In this document: positions 1-7,676 of the stretch, one piece after another
How the letters are laid out: each line of letters begins with the position of its first letter
Numbering within the stretch: position 1 is the stretch's first letter
Origin: Novosphingobium sp.
GTDB lineage: Bacteria > Pseudomonadota > Alphaproteobacteria > Sphingomonadales > Sphingomonadaceae
Reading direction: 5' to 3'
Length of the DNA stretch: 56,711 nucleotides
Assembly (NCBI RefSeq): GCF_024642085.1
Contig: NZ_JAHEBV010000017.1
Span: forward strand, 1-56,711
Made by a program: the position numbers and the translations under genes
Notes under the pieces: model-generated
What the model saw: the letters and a program-made list of their open reading frames with translations, nothing else
What the model was told of the DNA's origin: nothing
Database searches by the model: none

Positions 1-1448
1 GCTACGCCGGCAAGCTCGTCTACGAGGTCCTCCCCACGGGCTATGTCCAGACCCTGGGCATGGCCGGCTACGCCATCACCGGCACCTCGGGCACCGACCA
101 GACCGGGCTCGACTTCGCCAATTTCCTGCCAGATCCTGAAATCAATCTGACAAAGTTCGTGTTGACCGACGTTTCGGGGGTCTATGTGGATGCCAACGAT
201 CCGGATGGCCCGCAGGCCAGCACCAGCACCACTGTCTATTTCAAGGTCAGCCTTGAAAACACCGGCAATACGGCACTGACCGCAATTCACCTGACCGACA
301 GCGTGATCCACACCGTAAACGGGGTTGTCAGTGCGCCTCAGGTCATCGACTACAATGATCCGGCCTTCAACGCGTGGGTCGATCTGGATGGTGATACCAT
401 GCAGGATGTCGGGGAAGAGTGGACGACGCTGGATGCAAATCACGATGGTACGCTCGACACGGTCACGCTGGCGGTCGGCAGTTCGCTGAACGTCTATTAT
501 TCGCTCAACTCGCTGCTTGGCCAGCACGAAAACACGGCTGTCGTGACCGCGACGGCAGTGCTTGGCGGTGCTTCGGTCGGCGACAATGACGATGCCAATT
601 ACTATGTGCTGGCAGAAGACTGCGTTGGTGTGGGCACGCCGGGGTTCTGGTCGAACAACGGATGGGTATTCTGGGACGGAGTATCCGGTAACGAGACCAA
701 GCATGCCGGCCAGGCGGGATTTGCCGATGGCGAGCTGCTCTACGCGATCGATCTGAACAAGAACGGAGTGATCGACAACGGCGAAAAGATCGACAGCAAC
801 GGCGACGGCTTTGTCAATCTGTTCGCCAAGGACGGGATCAACGATGGCAAGCCGCTCGACAATGCGGGGGGTGTAGGGCTGCTGATCGGTGACTACAACC
901 GGAACGGGATCACCGATGTAGGTGAAGACACGATCTTCATTTCACTTGCCAATGCAAACAGCCTGATCAACGCATCGAACCGCAATATCAACGGCGGCCA
1001 GGCTGACGGAATATGGATGCTGGGCCGCGATGTTGTTGCCACCTGGCTCAATTTCCTGGCCAACAACCAGGAAAATGACGGCGATCCGACATGCATCGGC
1101 GGGATCGCCAATGATGGCGCAATCGCGCCTCGCGAGGCGATTGACGCCGCCATCGACTGGTTGCAGCAATTCGCCAGCACGACCAACAGCGCCAATTCCA
1201 ACACCAACATGACGACCAGTTTCCATGACGGTAACAGCCAGGCGGTGTTCCAGTTCGATGCCAAGATCGCGACCAGCACTGGCGCGTGGAATACAGCGGC
1301 AACAATGGGTGAGGACATTCCCTATTCGGGTTCCGTGCTCCATTCTGCCCTGGACCTTTATAACAACACCGGTACGATCGGCGGGATCGAATATTGCTGC
1401 GACCGCGACGATGCTGTCGCCATGTTTGCGGTGAACCAGATCGTCTGA
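1..1448 (+). CDS. Large surface/secreted protein, C-terminal part (5' end outside window)
   Basis: The reading frame is open from base 3 to the TGA at 1446-1448, so only the last 480 or so residues are seen. The first residues (YEVLPTGYVQT) look like the end of an SdrD-type B repeat. A CARDB/DUF11-like beta-sandwich follows (KVSLENTGNTALTAIHLTDS). Next come a Cys-then-GTPGFWSNNG block, seen in several secreted bacterial surface proteins, and Asp/Asn-rich calcium-loop-like stretches such as DLNKNGVIDNGEKIDSNGDG. The end is short and hydrophobic (AMFAVNQIV), as in type I secretion substrates. The type I exporter genes start 70 bases downstream, so this is probably their substrate. Function (adhesin or matrix protein) is inferred; no enzyme motif is visible. 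Confidence 0.75.
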   Translation, partial: YAGKLVYEVLPTGYVQTLGMAGYAITGTSGTDQTGLDFANFLPDPEINLTKFVLTDVSGVYVDANDPDGPQASTSTTVYFKVSLENTGNTALTAIHLTDSVIHTVNGVVSAPQVIDYNDPAFNAWVDLDGDTMQDVGEEWTTLDANHDGTLDTVTLAVGSSLNVYYSLNSLLGQHENTAVVTATAVLGGASVGDNDDANYYVLAEDCVGVGTPGFWSNNGWVFWDGVSGNETKHAGQAGFADGELLYAIDLNKNGVIDNGEKIDSNGDGFVNLFAKDGINDGKPLDNAGGVGLLIGDYNRNGITDVGEDTIFISLANANSLINASNRNINGGQADGIWMLGRDVVATWLNFLANNQENDGDPTCIGGIANDGAIAPREAIDAAIDWLQQFASTTNSANSNTNMTTSFHDGNSQAVFQFDAKIATSTGAWNTAATMGEDIPYSGSVLHSALDLYNNTGTIGGIEYCCDRDDAVAMFAVNQIV

Positions 1449-1518
1449 GGGGAATTAATGCATTTGACACACAAGCGGCTAAGGTGACACCTCCGCAGAT
1501 TAACTGAGGGCCTGCTCG

Positions 1519-3264
1519 TTGCTGTCGTATTCGGAAGTCGAAGTTCCAAAGGGCCGGATAGCCCCGTGGCTGGCCGGCCCGCTTCGCAAGAACCGCGCAA
1601 TATACACTCGTGTCGCCCTGGCGGCGGTGATGATCAACGTGTTCTCGTTGATGACCTCGCTGTTTACGATGACGGTCTATGACCGCGTTGTCCCTAACAA
1701 CGCCACGGATTCACTGATCGGGCTCACGGTCGGCCTCGTACTGATCCTGTGCTTTGATTTTGCACTGAAACTGCTGCGGGCTTACTTTGTCGACGTGGCC
1801 GGCGCACGGATTGACCGCGATATCGGCAAGTCGATTTTCCAGCAAATCCTTGACATGCGGCTTGACCTTGGGCGCAGTTCGACCGGCGGCCTGGCCGGTC
1901 TTGTCCGCGAGATCGAAACGCTGCGTGATTTCTTCGCGTCGGCGACAATGACCGCTCTGGTCGATCTGCCGTTCATTTTCATCACCCTTGCCGTCATTGC
2001 GGTCATTGGCGGCAATATCGTGTGGGTGCCGGTGCTGCTGATCCCGCTGGTGGTTGCTACGGCCCTGATTTCGCAGCCTGTCATGCAGCGGCTGTCAGCC
2101 GAAACGCTTGGCGAAGCCTTGGGCAAACAGGCCGTACTGGTCGAAACGATCGGCAGCCTTGAAACGGTCAAATCGGCAAACGCCGGCAATATGCTGGCCG
2201 ATCGCTGGGACAAGGCGGTAATGGGCCATGCCGGGGTATCGCTGCGCCAGCGGCTGATTTCAACGATATCGATCAACATGGCCGGGACCATGCAGACGCT
2301 CGCCTATACCGGTGTGGTGATTTTCGGCGTCTACGCCATCCAGGCCCGCACCTTGACCATGGGCGGTCTGATTGCCTGTTCAATCCTGGCTGGGCGCGCG
2401 GTCGCCCCGCTGGGGACGATTGCGCAGCTGCTGACCCGGATCAATTCGGCGCGAACTGCCTATCGGCAGATCGACCGGATGATGGCGCAGCCCCCTGAAG
2501 GCCCGTCAGGCGAAGGCATTCGGCTGCAGAACGTGTCAGGCGGGATCGAGTTCCGCGACGTGGATTTCCGTTATCCCAATGCGCCCGAACTGGCGCTAAC
2601 CAAGGTATCGTTCCGCATAGATCCGGGCGAGCATGTTGCCCTGATCGGACCGATCGGGTCCGGAAAATCGACCATCGCGCGCCTGATTATCGGGCTTTAT
2701 CCGCCCAGCAGTGGTCTGGTGATGATCGACGGGACCGATCTGCGCCAATTCAGCCCCCCGTCGCTGCGGGCCAAGGTGGGGGCGCTGTTCCAGGATAACG
2801 TTCTTCTGACAGGGACAATCCGCGATAATATCATCCTTGAGCGTCAGGATATCGACGAGGCCGAGATGCTGCGCGCTGCGCAGGTCAGCGGGGCGCACGA
2901 TTTCATTGCGCAATTCCCGAACGGTTATGACCTGCGTTTGCACGATCGCGGCGAAGGCCTGTCGGGCGGCCAGCGTCAGTCGATCGCAATGGCGCGTGCG
3001 CTGATCGGGCGTCCCCCGATCCTGGTGCTGGACGAACCAACATCATCAGTGGACACCGAAACCGAGGCTAAGTTGATCCAGCGCCTGAAAAGCGAGTTTG
3101 CCGGACGCACGCTGATCCTTATCACGCACCGTCCGTCGCTTCTTAACCTGGCGGACCGGATCATCGTGATGGCCCGCGGCCGCGTGGCGATGGATGGTCC
3201 GACTGCCGAAGTGATGCAACAGGTCACCCGGCCCCGCACCGCACCCCAGATTGCAAAGGTCTGA
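1519..3264 (+). CDS. Type I secretion ABC transporter (LapB-like permease/ATPase)
   Basis: Inner-membrane ATPase that would power one-step export of the upstream surface protein through a periplasmic adaptor and a TolC-type pore. Residues 30-320 form the membrane domain, with the family signature VYDRVVPNNAT near 54-64. The ATPase domain follows: Walker A GPIGSGKST (Lys383), signature LSGGQ (481-485), Walker B ILVLDEP (501-507) and H-loop His537. The membrane domain closely resembles LapB. However, the protein has only 581 residues and lacks the degenerate C39 peptidase-like domain at the N terminus of LapB, like PrtD-type exporters. The start is TTG, preceded by GAGGG at suitable distance; no better start is present. 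The HlyD gene follows after 3 bases. No outer-membrane TolC gene is in the window. Confidence 0.9.
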   Translation: MLSYSEVEVPKGRIAPWLAGPLRKNRAIYTRVALAAVMINVFSLMTSLFTMTVYDRVVPNNATDSLIGLTVGLVLILCFDFALKLLRAYFVDVAGARIDRDIGKSIFQQILDMRLDLGRSSTGGLAGLVREIETLRDFFASATMTALVDLPFIFITLAVIAVIGGNIVWVPVLLIPLVVATALISQPVMQRLSAETLGEALGKQAVLVETIGSLETVKSANAGNMLADRWDKAVMGHAGVSLRQRLISTISINMAGTMQTLAYTGVVIFGVYAIQARTLTMGGLIACSILAGRAVAPLGTIAQLLTRINSARTAYRQIDRMMAQPPEGPSGEGIRLQNVSGGIEFRDVDFRYPNAPELALTKVSFRIDPGEHVALIGPIGSGKSTIARLIIGLYPPSSGLVMIDGTDLRQFSPPSLRAKVGALFQDNVLLTGTIRDNIILERQDIDEAEMLRAAQVSGAHDFIAQFPNGYDLRLHDRGEGLSGGQRQSIAMARALIGRPPILVLDEPTSSVDTETEAKLIQRLKSEFAGRTLILITHRPSLLNLADRIIVMARGRVAMDGPTAEVMQQVTRPRTAPQIAKV

Positions 3265-3267
3265 GCC

Positions 3268-4575
3268 ATGGCCAACATGCTCGAATACCTGAAAGGCGAC
3301 GAAGCCGATCTCGACGAACAAGAGTTCAAGGCCCGCCGTTCGGCCAATGTGCTGCTTTACATCATCGGCGGTTTCTTTGTTGTCTTCCTCCTCTGGGCGA
3401 CCTTCACCAAGCTTGATCGCACGGTCCATTCGATGGGCCGGGTCGTGCCAAGTTCGAAAATGCAGGTGGTTTCCAACCTGGAAGGCGGGGTGATCGAGGA
3501 AATCCTGGTCAAGCCCGGTCAGGTTGTAAAACGCGGCGATATTCTGGTGCGGCTGTCACCCACGCTTTCAGGTGCCCAGTTCGGCAGTTCGTCGGCCTCG
3601 GTCGCGGCGTTAAGGGCAAAAATCGCGCGGCTGAATGCCGAAGTGCGCGGCACATCGCCCGATTATGGGGCCACAGGCAGCAGCCAGGTTGCGGTTGAAC
3701 GCTCGCTTCACTCGGCCCGCAGCGCTGAATTGCAAGGCATGCTTGCCGCCGGACAGGCGCGCGCCGCCCAGGCCGAACGATCGGTCAACGAAGCCGAAGC
3801 CATGGTCGCGGCGCGGCGGTCCAACCTTGATGCAGCCGAAAACGAGCTGCGGATGATCGAGCCTTTGGCGGCCAAGGAAATCGTCAGCCGGGTCGATCTG
3901 ATCAAGGCGCAGAATGCAGTTGCGGTCGCCCGAAACGATGTAATCGCCGCTGAGGCTGCGGTATCCCGCGCCCGGTCCGCAGTGGCAGAAGCACGCAGTG
4001 CCACAGCGCAAGCGCGCAGCGACTGGATGGGCCGCGCCGGGCTGGAATTGTCGCAGGCGCAGGCCGAGCTTTCGGCGCAGCAGCAGACCCTGCCCGCCCT
4101 GTCCGACAAGGTTGACCGTACCACGATCCGCGCGCCGATGAGCGGGCGCATCAACCGCGTGCTGGTTTCGACCGTGGGCGGTACGGTGACCCCGGGATCG
4201 CCGATCGCCGAGGTGGTGCCGACCGGCGATTCGCTGTTCATCGAAGCGATGGTCCGCCCTTCCGATATCGCCAACGTACGCATCGCACAAAAAGCGACGG
4301 TCGAAATCACTGCATACAATTCCGCGATATTCGGCAAACTGGATGGCAGGGTCGTGTCGATATCCCCCGATGCACTGGTCAACGAAAAGACCGGCGAAAG
4401 TTTTTACACGGTCGAGATCGAAACACCGGGACCTATGATGGACGGTGATGGCAACAAGTTGCCGATCGGCCCGGGGATGGTCGCGAACGTTTCGCTGTTG
4501 GGCGAAAAGCGTTCGGTCCTGTCCTACATCTTCACGCCGATCACCCGTCTCGCCGAAAACGCGTTCCGCGAATAG
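3268..4575 (+). CDS. HlyD-family membrane fusion protein (LapC-like)
   Basis: Periplasmic adaptor linking the ABC transporter to an outer-membrane channel. A short cytoplasmic N terminus precedes one membrane segment at about residues 28-47 (VLLYIIGGFFVVFLLWATF). A lipoyl/barrel half (MQVVSNLEGGVIEEILVKPG) follows, then a long Ala/Glu/Arg-rich coiled-coil hairpin (about 110-280), and then the second lipoyl/barrel half (IRAPMSGRINRVLVSTVGGTV). The 435-residue length fits the family. The ATG lies 3 bases after the transporter stop, so the two genes form one operon and presumably one complex. The 102 bases after the stop may hold a weak separate start signal for the next gene. Confidence 0.93.
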   Translation: MANMLEYLKGDEADLDEQEFKARRSANVLLYIIGGFFVVFLLWATFTKLDRTVHSMGRVVPSSKMQVVSNLEGGVIEEILVKPGQVVKRGDILVRLSPTLSGAQFGSSSASVAALRAKIARLNAEVRGTSPDYGATGSSQVAVERSLHSARSAELQGMLAAGQARAAQAERSVNEAEAMVAARRSNLDAAENELRMIEPLAAKEIVSRVDLIKAQNAVAVARNDVIAAEAAVSRARSAVAEARSATAQARSDWMGRAGLELSQAQAELSAQQQTLPALSDKVDRTTIRAPMSGRINRVLVSTVGGTVTPGSPIAEVVPTGDSLFIEAMVRPSDIANVRIAQKATVEITAYNSAIFGKLDGRVVSISPDALVNEKTGESFYTVEIETPGPMMDGDGNKLPIGPGMVANVSLLGEKRSVLSYIFTPITRLAENAFRE

Positions 4576-4692
4576 GGCGCGGCGCGGATTCCTGCTGGCA
4601 TATCGCGGAGATGACGCTAGGTTCCCGCCTGCATTGAGCGGGATGGCGACCTTGCCGACCATTCCGCCTGTTATTTTTTGGAGGGACTGAAC

Positions 4693-6243
4693 ATGGCAAC
4701 CGACTGGGCCGCAGACGTCAAGAAATACGCATCGAATGCTGACGACGGGGTCATCGCGGCGATAGTCCGTTACTGCGGCATCGCGCTGCGCAACCGCGAT
4801 TCGTCGCTGGTCTCATTCAGTGACCCGACTGAACTTGCCCGGGTGCGGACCAATTACTTGCAAAAGAAACTGGGGTTGACCCAGGCCGACAGCGTGCTTG
4901 ATGCAGCGATCGCCAAGGTCGGCCAGGCAATGAAGGCCGACCGCACCAAGAACCGCGTCACGGTTTACTACCTGCTGGCTGCCGAGTTCGGAAAGCTGGG
5001 GCTGTTTGCGCCCAAGGGCAAGGCAGCTGCCGTCGCTGCCGTGCCGGCTGCGAAGGCTCCGGTCGGCAAGGTGCCCGCCAAGAAAGCGGCAGCGGTCAAA
5101 CCACCGGCAGCAAAGGCAACCCCTGCCAAAACCACAGCCAAGATCGCCGCCCCTGCCACCAAGGCTCCTGCGAAGACGGCGGTCAAACCTGTCAAGGCTG
5201 CGGCGGTCAAACCCGCTGCTGCTGCCAAGCCTGCTGGCAAGTCGGCCAAGGTTGCCGGCGCGGCCGTTGCTGGCGGCGCCGGAGTGGCTGCTCTCGCCAG
5301 CATGAACGGGGCCAAGACAGCCAAACCTGCCGTCAAGAAGCCGGCGGCCAAGCTGGCCACTACCAAAGCTGCTCCGGTCAAGGTTGCCGCAATCAAGAGC
5401 CCGCCGGCCAAGACCGCCCCGGCCAAGGCAGCCCCGGTCAAGGCCATCCCGGCCCCGGTTGCCGCGCCTGCACCGGCTCCCGCTCCGGCCCCTGCTCCGG
5501 TCGCCAAGGCGGCGGATATCCCGGTTGCCGCAGCGTCGGTCGCTGCACCCGTTGCGGCTGCAGCCACCATCGCGGCGACTGCGGCCGCTGCAACTGTGGC
5601 GCCTAGTGCTGCTGCCAAGCCAGCTGCCCCGGTGCAGCGCGCCGTAGCCAGCACTGACAGCGACGACAGCGGCATGGGCTGGCTATGGTGGGCACTCGCC
5701 CTCGCATTGCTTGTTTTCGCTGCGTGGTGGCTACTGGGCCGCGGGCCATCGGATGATGCCGCGGCAACCGCAACGCCGACCGAAGCGGCAAGCGCAGATG
5801 CAGCGGCGGCGGCCGCGGCCGAACCGTCCGCCCCGGCAAGTGCCACAACCGATCTGGCCGCCGCTCCTGCCGAAGGAACGGCAACGATCCCCACCGGCGC
5901 CGGCGTCACGGCCGAAACCCGTGACGGCAAGCCGGTAGTCAAGGTCTATTTCGACAGCGGAAAAACTGCAGTAGCCCCAGCTTTCACCGCTGCAGCAGCG
6001 GGACTGAAGGCATGGCTTGACGCTCATCCCGGTGCGGCACTGCAGGTATCGGGTTATAACGATCCAACTGGCAACGCTGCCCGCAATGCCGCCCTGTCCA
6101 AGAACCGCGCCCAGGCTGTGGCCACCGATCTGGTCAAGGCCGGTATCGCAGAAGGATCCATGGCCCTGGTCAAGCCCGAGGCGACCACCGATACCGCAGT
6201 GTCCAAGGAAGCGGCTCGCCGGGTTGAAGTGACGGTCAAGTAA
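4693..6243 (+). CDS. DUF2853 - Lys/Ala/Pro-rich - TM - OmpA fusion protein
   Basis: Residues 1-105 match the DUF2853 family, a small domain of unknown function with the typical ends LARVRTNYLQKKLGL and VYYLLAAEF. Residues about 106-320 are a low-complexity Lys/Ala/Pro tail like bacterial histone-H1-like proteins. One hydrophobic segment (about 328-350, WLWWALALALLVFAAWWLL) follows, then an Ala-rich linker and a C-terminal OmpA domain (about 410-516; VYFDSG and NAALSKNRAQAV). The usual GHTD of OmpA is GYND here. Topology inferred: basic DUF2853 tail in the cytoplasm, OmpA domain on peptidoglycan in the periplasm. The ATG at 4693 has GGAGGG about 8 bases upstream; a TTG at 4678 overlaps that ribosome site and is less likely. 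The gene sits directly after the type I secretion pair and is followed by a terminator, which suggests a role tied to the envelope or to secretion. Confidence 0.85.
   Translation: MATDWAADVKKYASNADDGVIAAIVRYCGIALRNRDSSLVSFSDPTELARVRTNYLQKKLGLTQADSVLDAAIAKVGQAMKADRTKNRVTVYYLLAAEFGKLGLFAPKGKAAAVAAVPAAKAPVGKVPAKKAAAVKPPAAKATPAKTTAKIAAPATKAPAKTAVKPVKAAAVKPAAAAKPAGKSAKVAGAAVAGGAGVAALASMNGAKTAKPAVKKPAAKLATTKAAPVKVAAIKSPPAKTAPAKAAPVKAIPAPVAAPAPAPAPAPAPVAKAADIPVAAASVAAPVAAAATIAATAAAATVAPSAAAKPAAPVQRAVASTDSDDSGMGWLWWALALALLVFAAWWLLGRGPSDDAAATATPTEAASADAAAAAAAEPSAPASATTDLAAAPAEGTATIPTGAGVTAETRDGKPVVKVYFDSGKTAVAPAFTAAAAGLKAWLDAHPGAALQVSGYNDPTGNAARNAALSKNRAQAVATDLVKAGIAEGSMALVKPEATTDTAVSKEAARRVEVTVK
5011..5640 (+). 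repeat. Low-complexity coding tract (Ala/Lys/Pro repeats)
   Basis: Imperfect short repeats encoding KAAPVK-, KAPAK- and PAPAPAPA-like units inside the DUF2853-OmpA gene. The coding frame is kept throughout. Such tracts vary in length between strains by slippage or unequal recombination; that it varies here is inference. Confidence 0.7.
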
Positions 6244-6265
6244 CCCGTTGCCCATGATAACGCTG

Positions 6266-6298
6266 GCGGAGCGTCTCGATCACGAGGCGCTCCGCTTT
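6266..6298 (+). terminator. Rho-independent terminator after the secretion/OmpA cluster
   Basis: Stem GCGGAGCG-T-CTCG, loop ATCA, CGAG-G-CGCTCCGC: 12 Watson-Crick pairs plus one T-G wobble, followed by TTT. It lies 22 bases after the stop of the OmpA fusion gene and before the convergent decarboxylase gene, so it can serve both. Confidence 0.8.
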
Positions 6299-6321
6299 GC
6301 AATTTCGTCGTAACGCCTAAC

Positions 6322-7551
6322 TCAGCGCAGCGAAACCACGTTATCAGTGCTGCGAGGATCGCGGCGGTTGCCAAGATACTGGCTGGCCATCGGCTCATCC
6401 GTGACATGGACCAGTTCGGCCTGGCCAAACCCGTTGAACGCGGTCTTCATTGCCGCGCCATAAGCGCCAAGCATGCCGATCTCGATATAGTCGCCAGCCT
6501 TGATGTCGGCGGGCAGCAGGAACGGACCTTCCATGTAATCGGCATCATCGCAGGTCGGGCCATAAAACGAGAAGCCGGTTTGCGCATCGCCCCGTTCATC
6601 GTTGAGGCAGCGCACAGGAAAACGCCAGCCGACATGCGCTGCATCGTACAGCGCACCATAAGCGCCATCATTGATGTAAAGTTCGTCCCCGCGGGTCTTC
6701 TCCACCTTGACGATCAGCGAGTTGTATTCGGCGCACAGCGCACGGCCTGGCTCGCACCACAGTTCGGACGAATAGGACACCGGAAGCGATTCCGCCGCGC
6801 GGTGAATCGCGCCGAAATAGTCTTCGAGCGGCGGCGGCTCCATCCCCGGATAAATCGAGGGGAAGCCCCCGCCAACGTCAACGATGTCAACGGTAACCGC
6901 CGCATCGACCACCGCCGCACGAACGCGTTCCAGCGCCTGGACATAGGCAAACGGGGTCATCGCCTGGCTGCCGACATGGAAACAGATGCCCAGCGCGTCT
7001 GCCACCTGGCGGGTCGCCTGCAGCAGCGGTGCAGCATCGGCAAGATCGACACCGAATTTGCTGGACAGGCTCAGCTCTGAAAACTCTGACGAGACGCGTA
7101 GCCGCACGCACAGCGACAGGTCGTCTGCACCATCCGTCGCATCGACGATCTTGGCCAGTTCGTCATGGCTGTCGAGGCTGAAGGTGCGCACGCCGTGCTG
7201 ATGATACGCCTCGGCAATGGCGGCGCGCGCCTTGACCGGGTGCATGAAGCACAGCACCGCCTGCGGCAGAGTTGCACGGACCAGCCGCACTTCAGCGATC
7301 GAGGCAACATCGTAATGCGTTACGCCTGCGTCCCACAGGATCCGCAGCAAGTCGGGAGAGGGGTTCGCTTTTACCGCATAGAGCGACTTGCCCGGAAACT
7401 TCTGGGTGAAGAACTGGGCAGCGCGCGCCGCGGCGTGCGGGCGGTTGAGGATAACGGGTTCGTCGGGCGAAAGAGCGCGAACTACAGCCGATGCGTCGTT
7501 GAAATGGTGCAACTCAAGGGACCCCCAATAGGCCTTTCGGCCAGGTAACAC
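6322..7551 (-). CDS. Ornithine/lysine decarboxylase, fold III PLP enzyme
   Basis: Alanine-racemase-fold (group IV) decarboxylase making putrescine from ornithine, or cadaverine from lysine. Visible motifs are YAVKAN with the PLP Lys61, HVGSQ, the phosphate-binding GGGFPS, and WCEPGRA near the C terminus. The length of about 400 residues fits bacterial ornithine or lysine/ornithine decarboxylases rather than the longer diaminopimelate or arginine enzymes; substrate choice cannot be read here. The longest frame starts at GTG 7551. A TTG at 7512, just after GGGGG, would give a start right before the conserved HHFND and is an alternative. Genes for the two later steps of the carboxynorspermidine-type polyamine route lie at 10494-12905. 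Confidence 0.88.
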   Translation of the reverse strand: MLPGRKAYWGSLELHHFNDASAVVRALSPDEPVILNRPHAAARAAQFFTQKFPGKSLYAVKANPSPDLLRILWDAGVTHYDVASIAEVRLVRATLPQAVLCFMHPVKARAAIAEAYHQHGVRTFSLDSHDELAKIVDATDGADDLSLCVRLRVSSEFSELSLSSKFGVDLADAAPLLQATRQVADALGICFHVGSQAMTPFAYVQALERVRAAVVDAAVTVDIVDVGGGFPSIYPGMEPPPLEDYFGAIHRAAESLPVSYSSELWCEPGRALCAEYNSLIVKVEKTRGDELYINDGAYGALYDAAHVGWRFPVRCLNDERGDAQTGFSFYGPTCDDADYMEGPFLLPADIKAGDYIEIGMLGAYGAAMKTAFNGFGQAELVHVTDEPMASQYLGNRRDPRSTDNVVSLR

Positions 7552-7560
7552 AAAGACGAG

Positions 7561-7633
7561 GCTGCCTTGCGGTTATTGGAAGTCCCCTTGGGGCAGCGGT
7601 TGGGGGCTATAAGGGTACCTAGATTAAGTGCAA
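7561..7633 (-). promoter_or_regulatory. Putative promoter and short structured leader of the decarboxylase gene
   Basis: On the minus strand, TTGCAC (7633-7628) and TATAGC (7611-7606) are spaced by 16 bases and would start a transcript near 7599. The predicted leader of about 48 bases begins with GCTGCC (7597-7592), which can pair with GGCAGC (7566-7561). The -10 box is good and the -35 weak. The hairpin has only six pairs and a long loop, so its role is speculative. Confidence 0.35.
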
Positions 7634-7676
7634 ATGAATTTTTGTGACAGCAGTGCTGCAGATCGGGACACTGCGA

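Noticed and set aside
4968..5942. Long antisense Ala-rich frame opposite the Lys/Ala/Pro tract
   Set aside because: Produced by the repeat composition; the sense frame has recognised domains on both sides.
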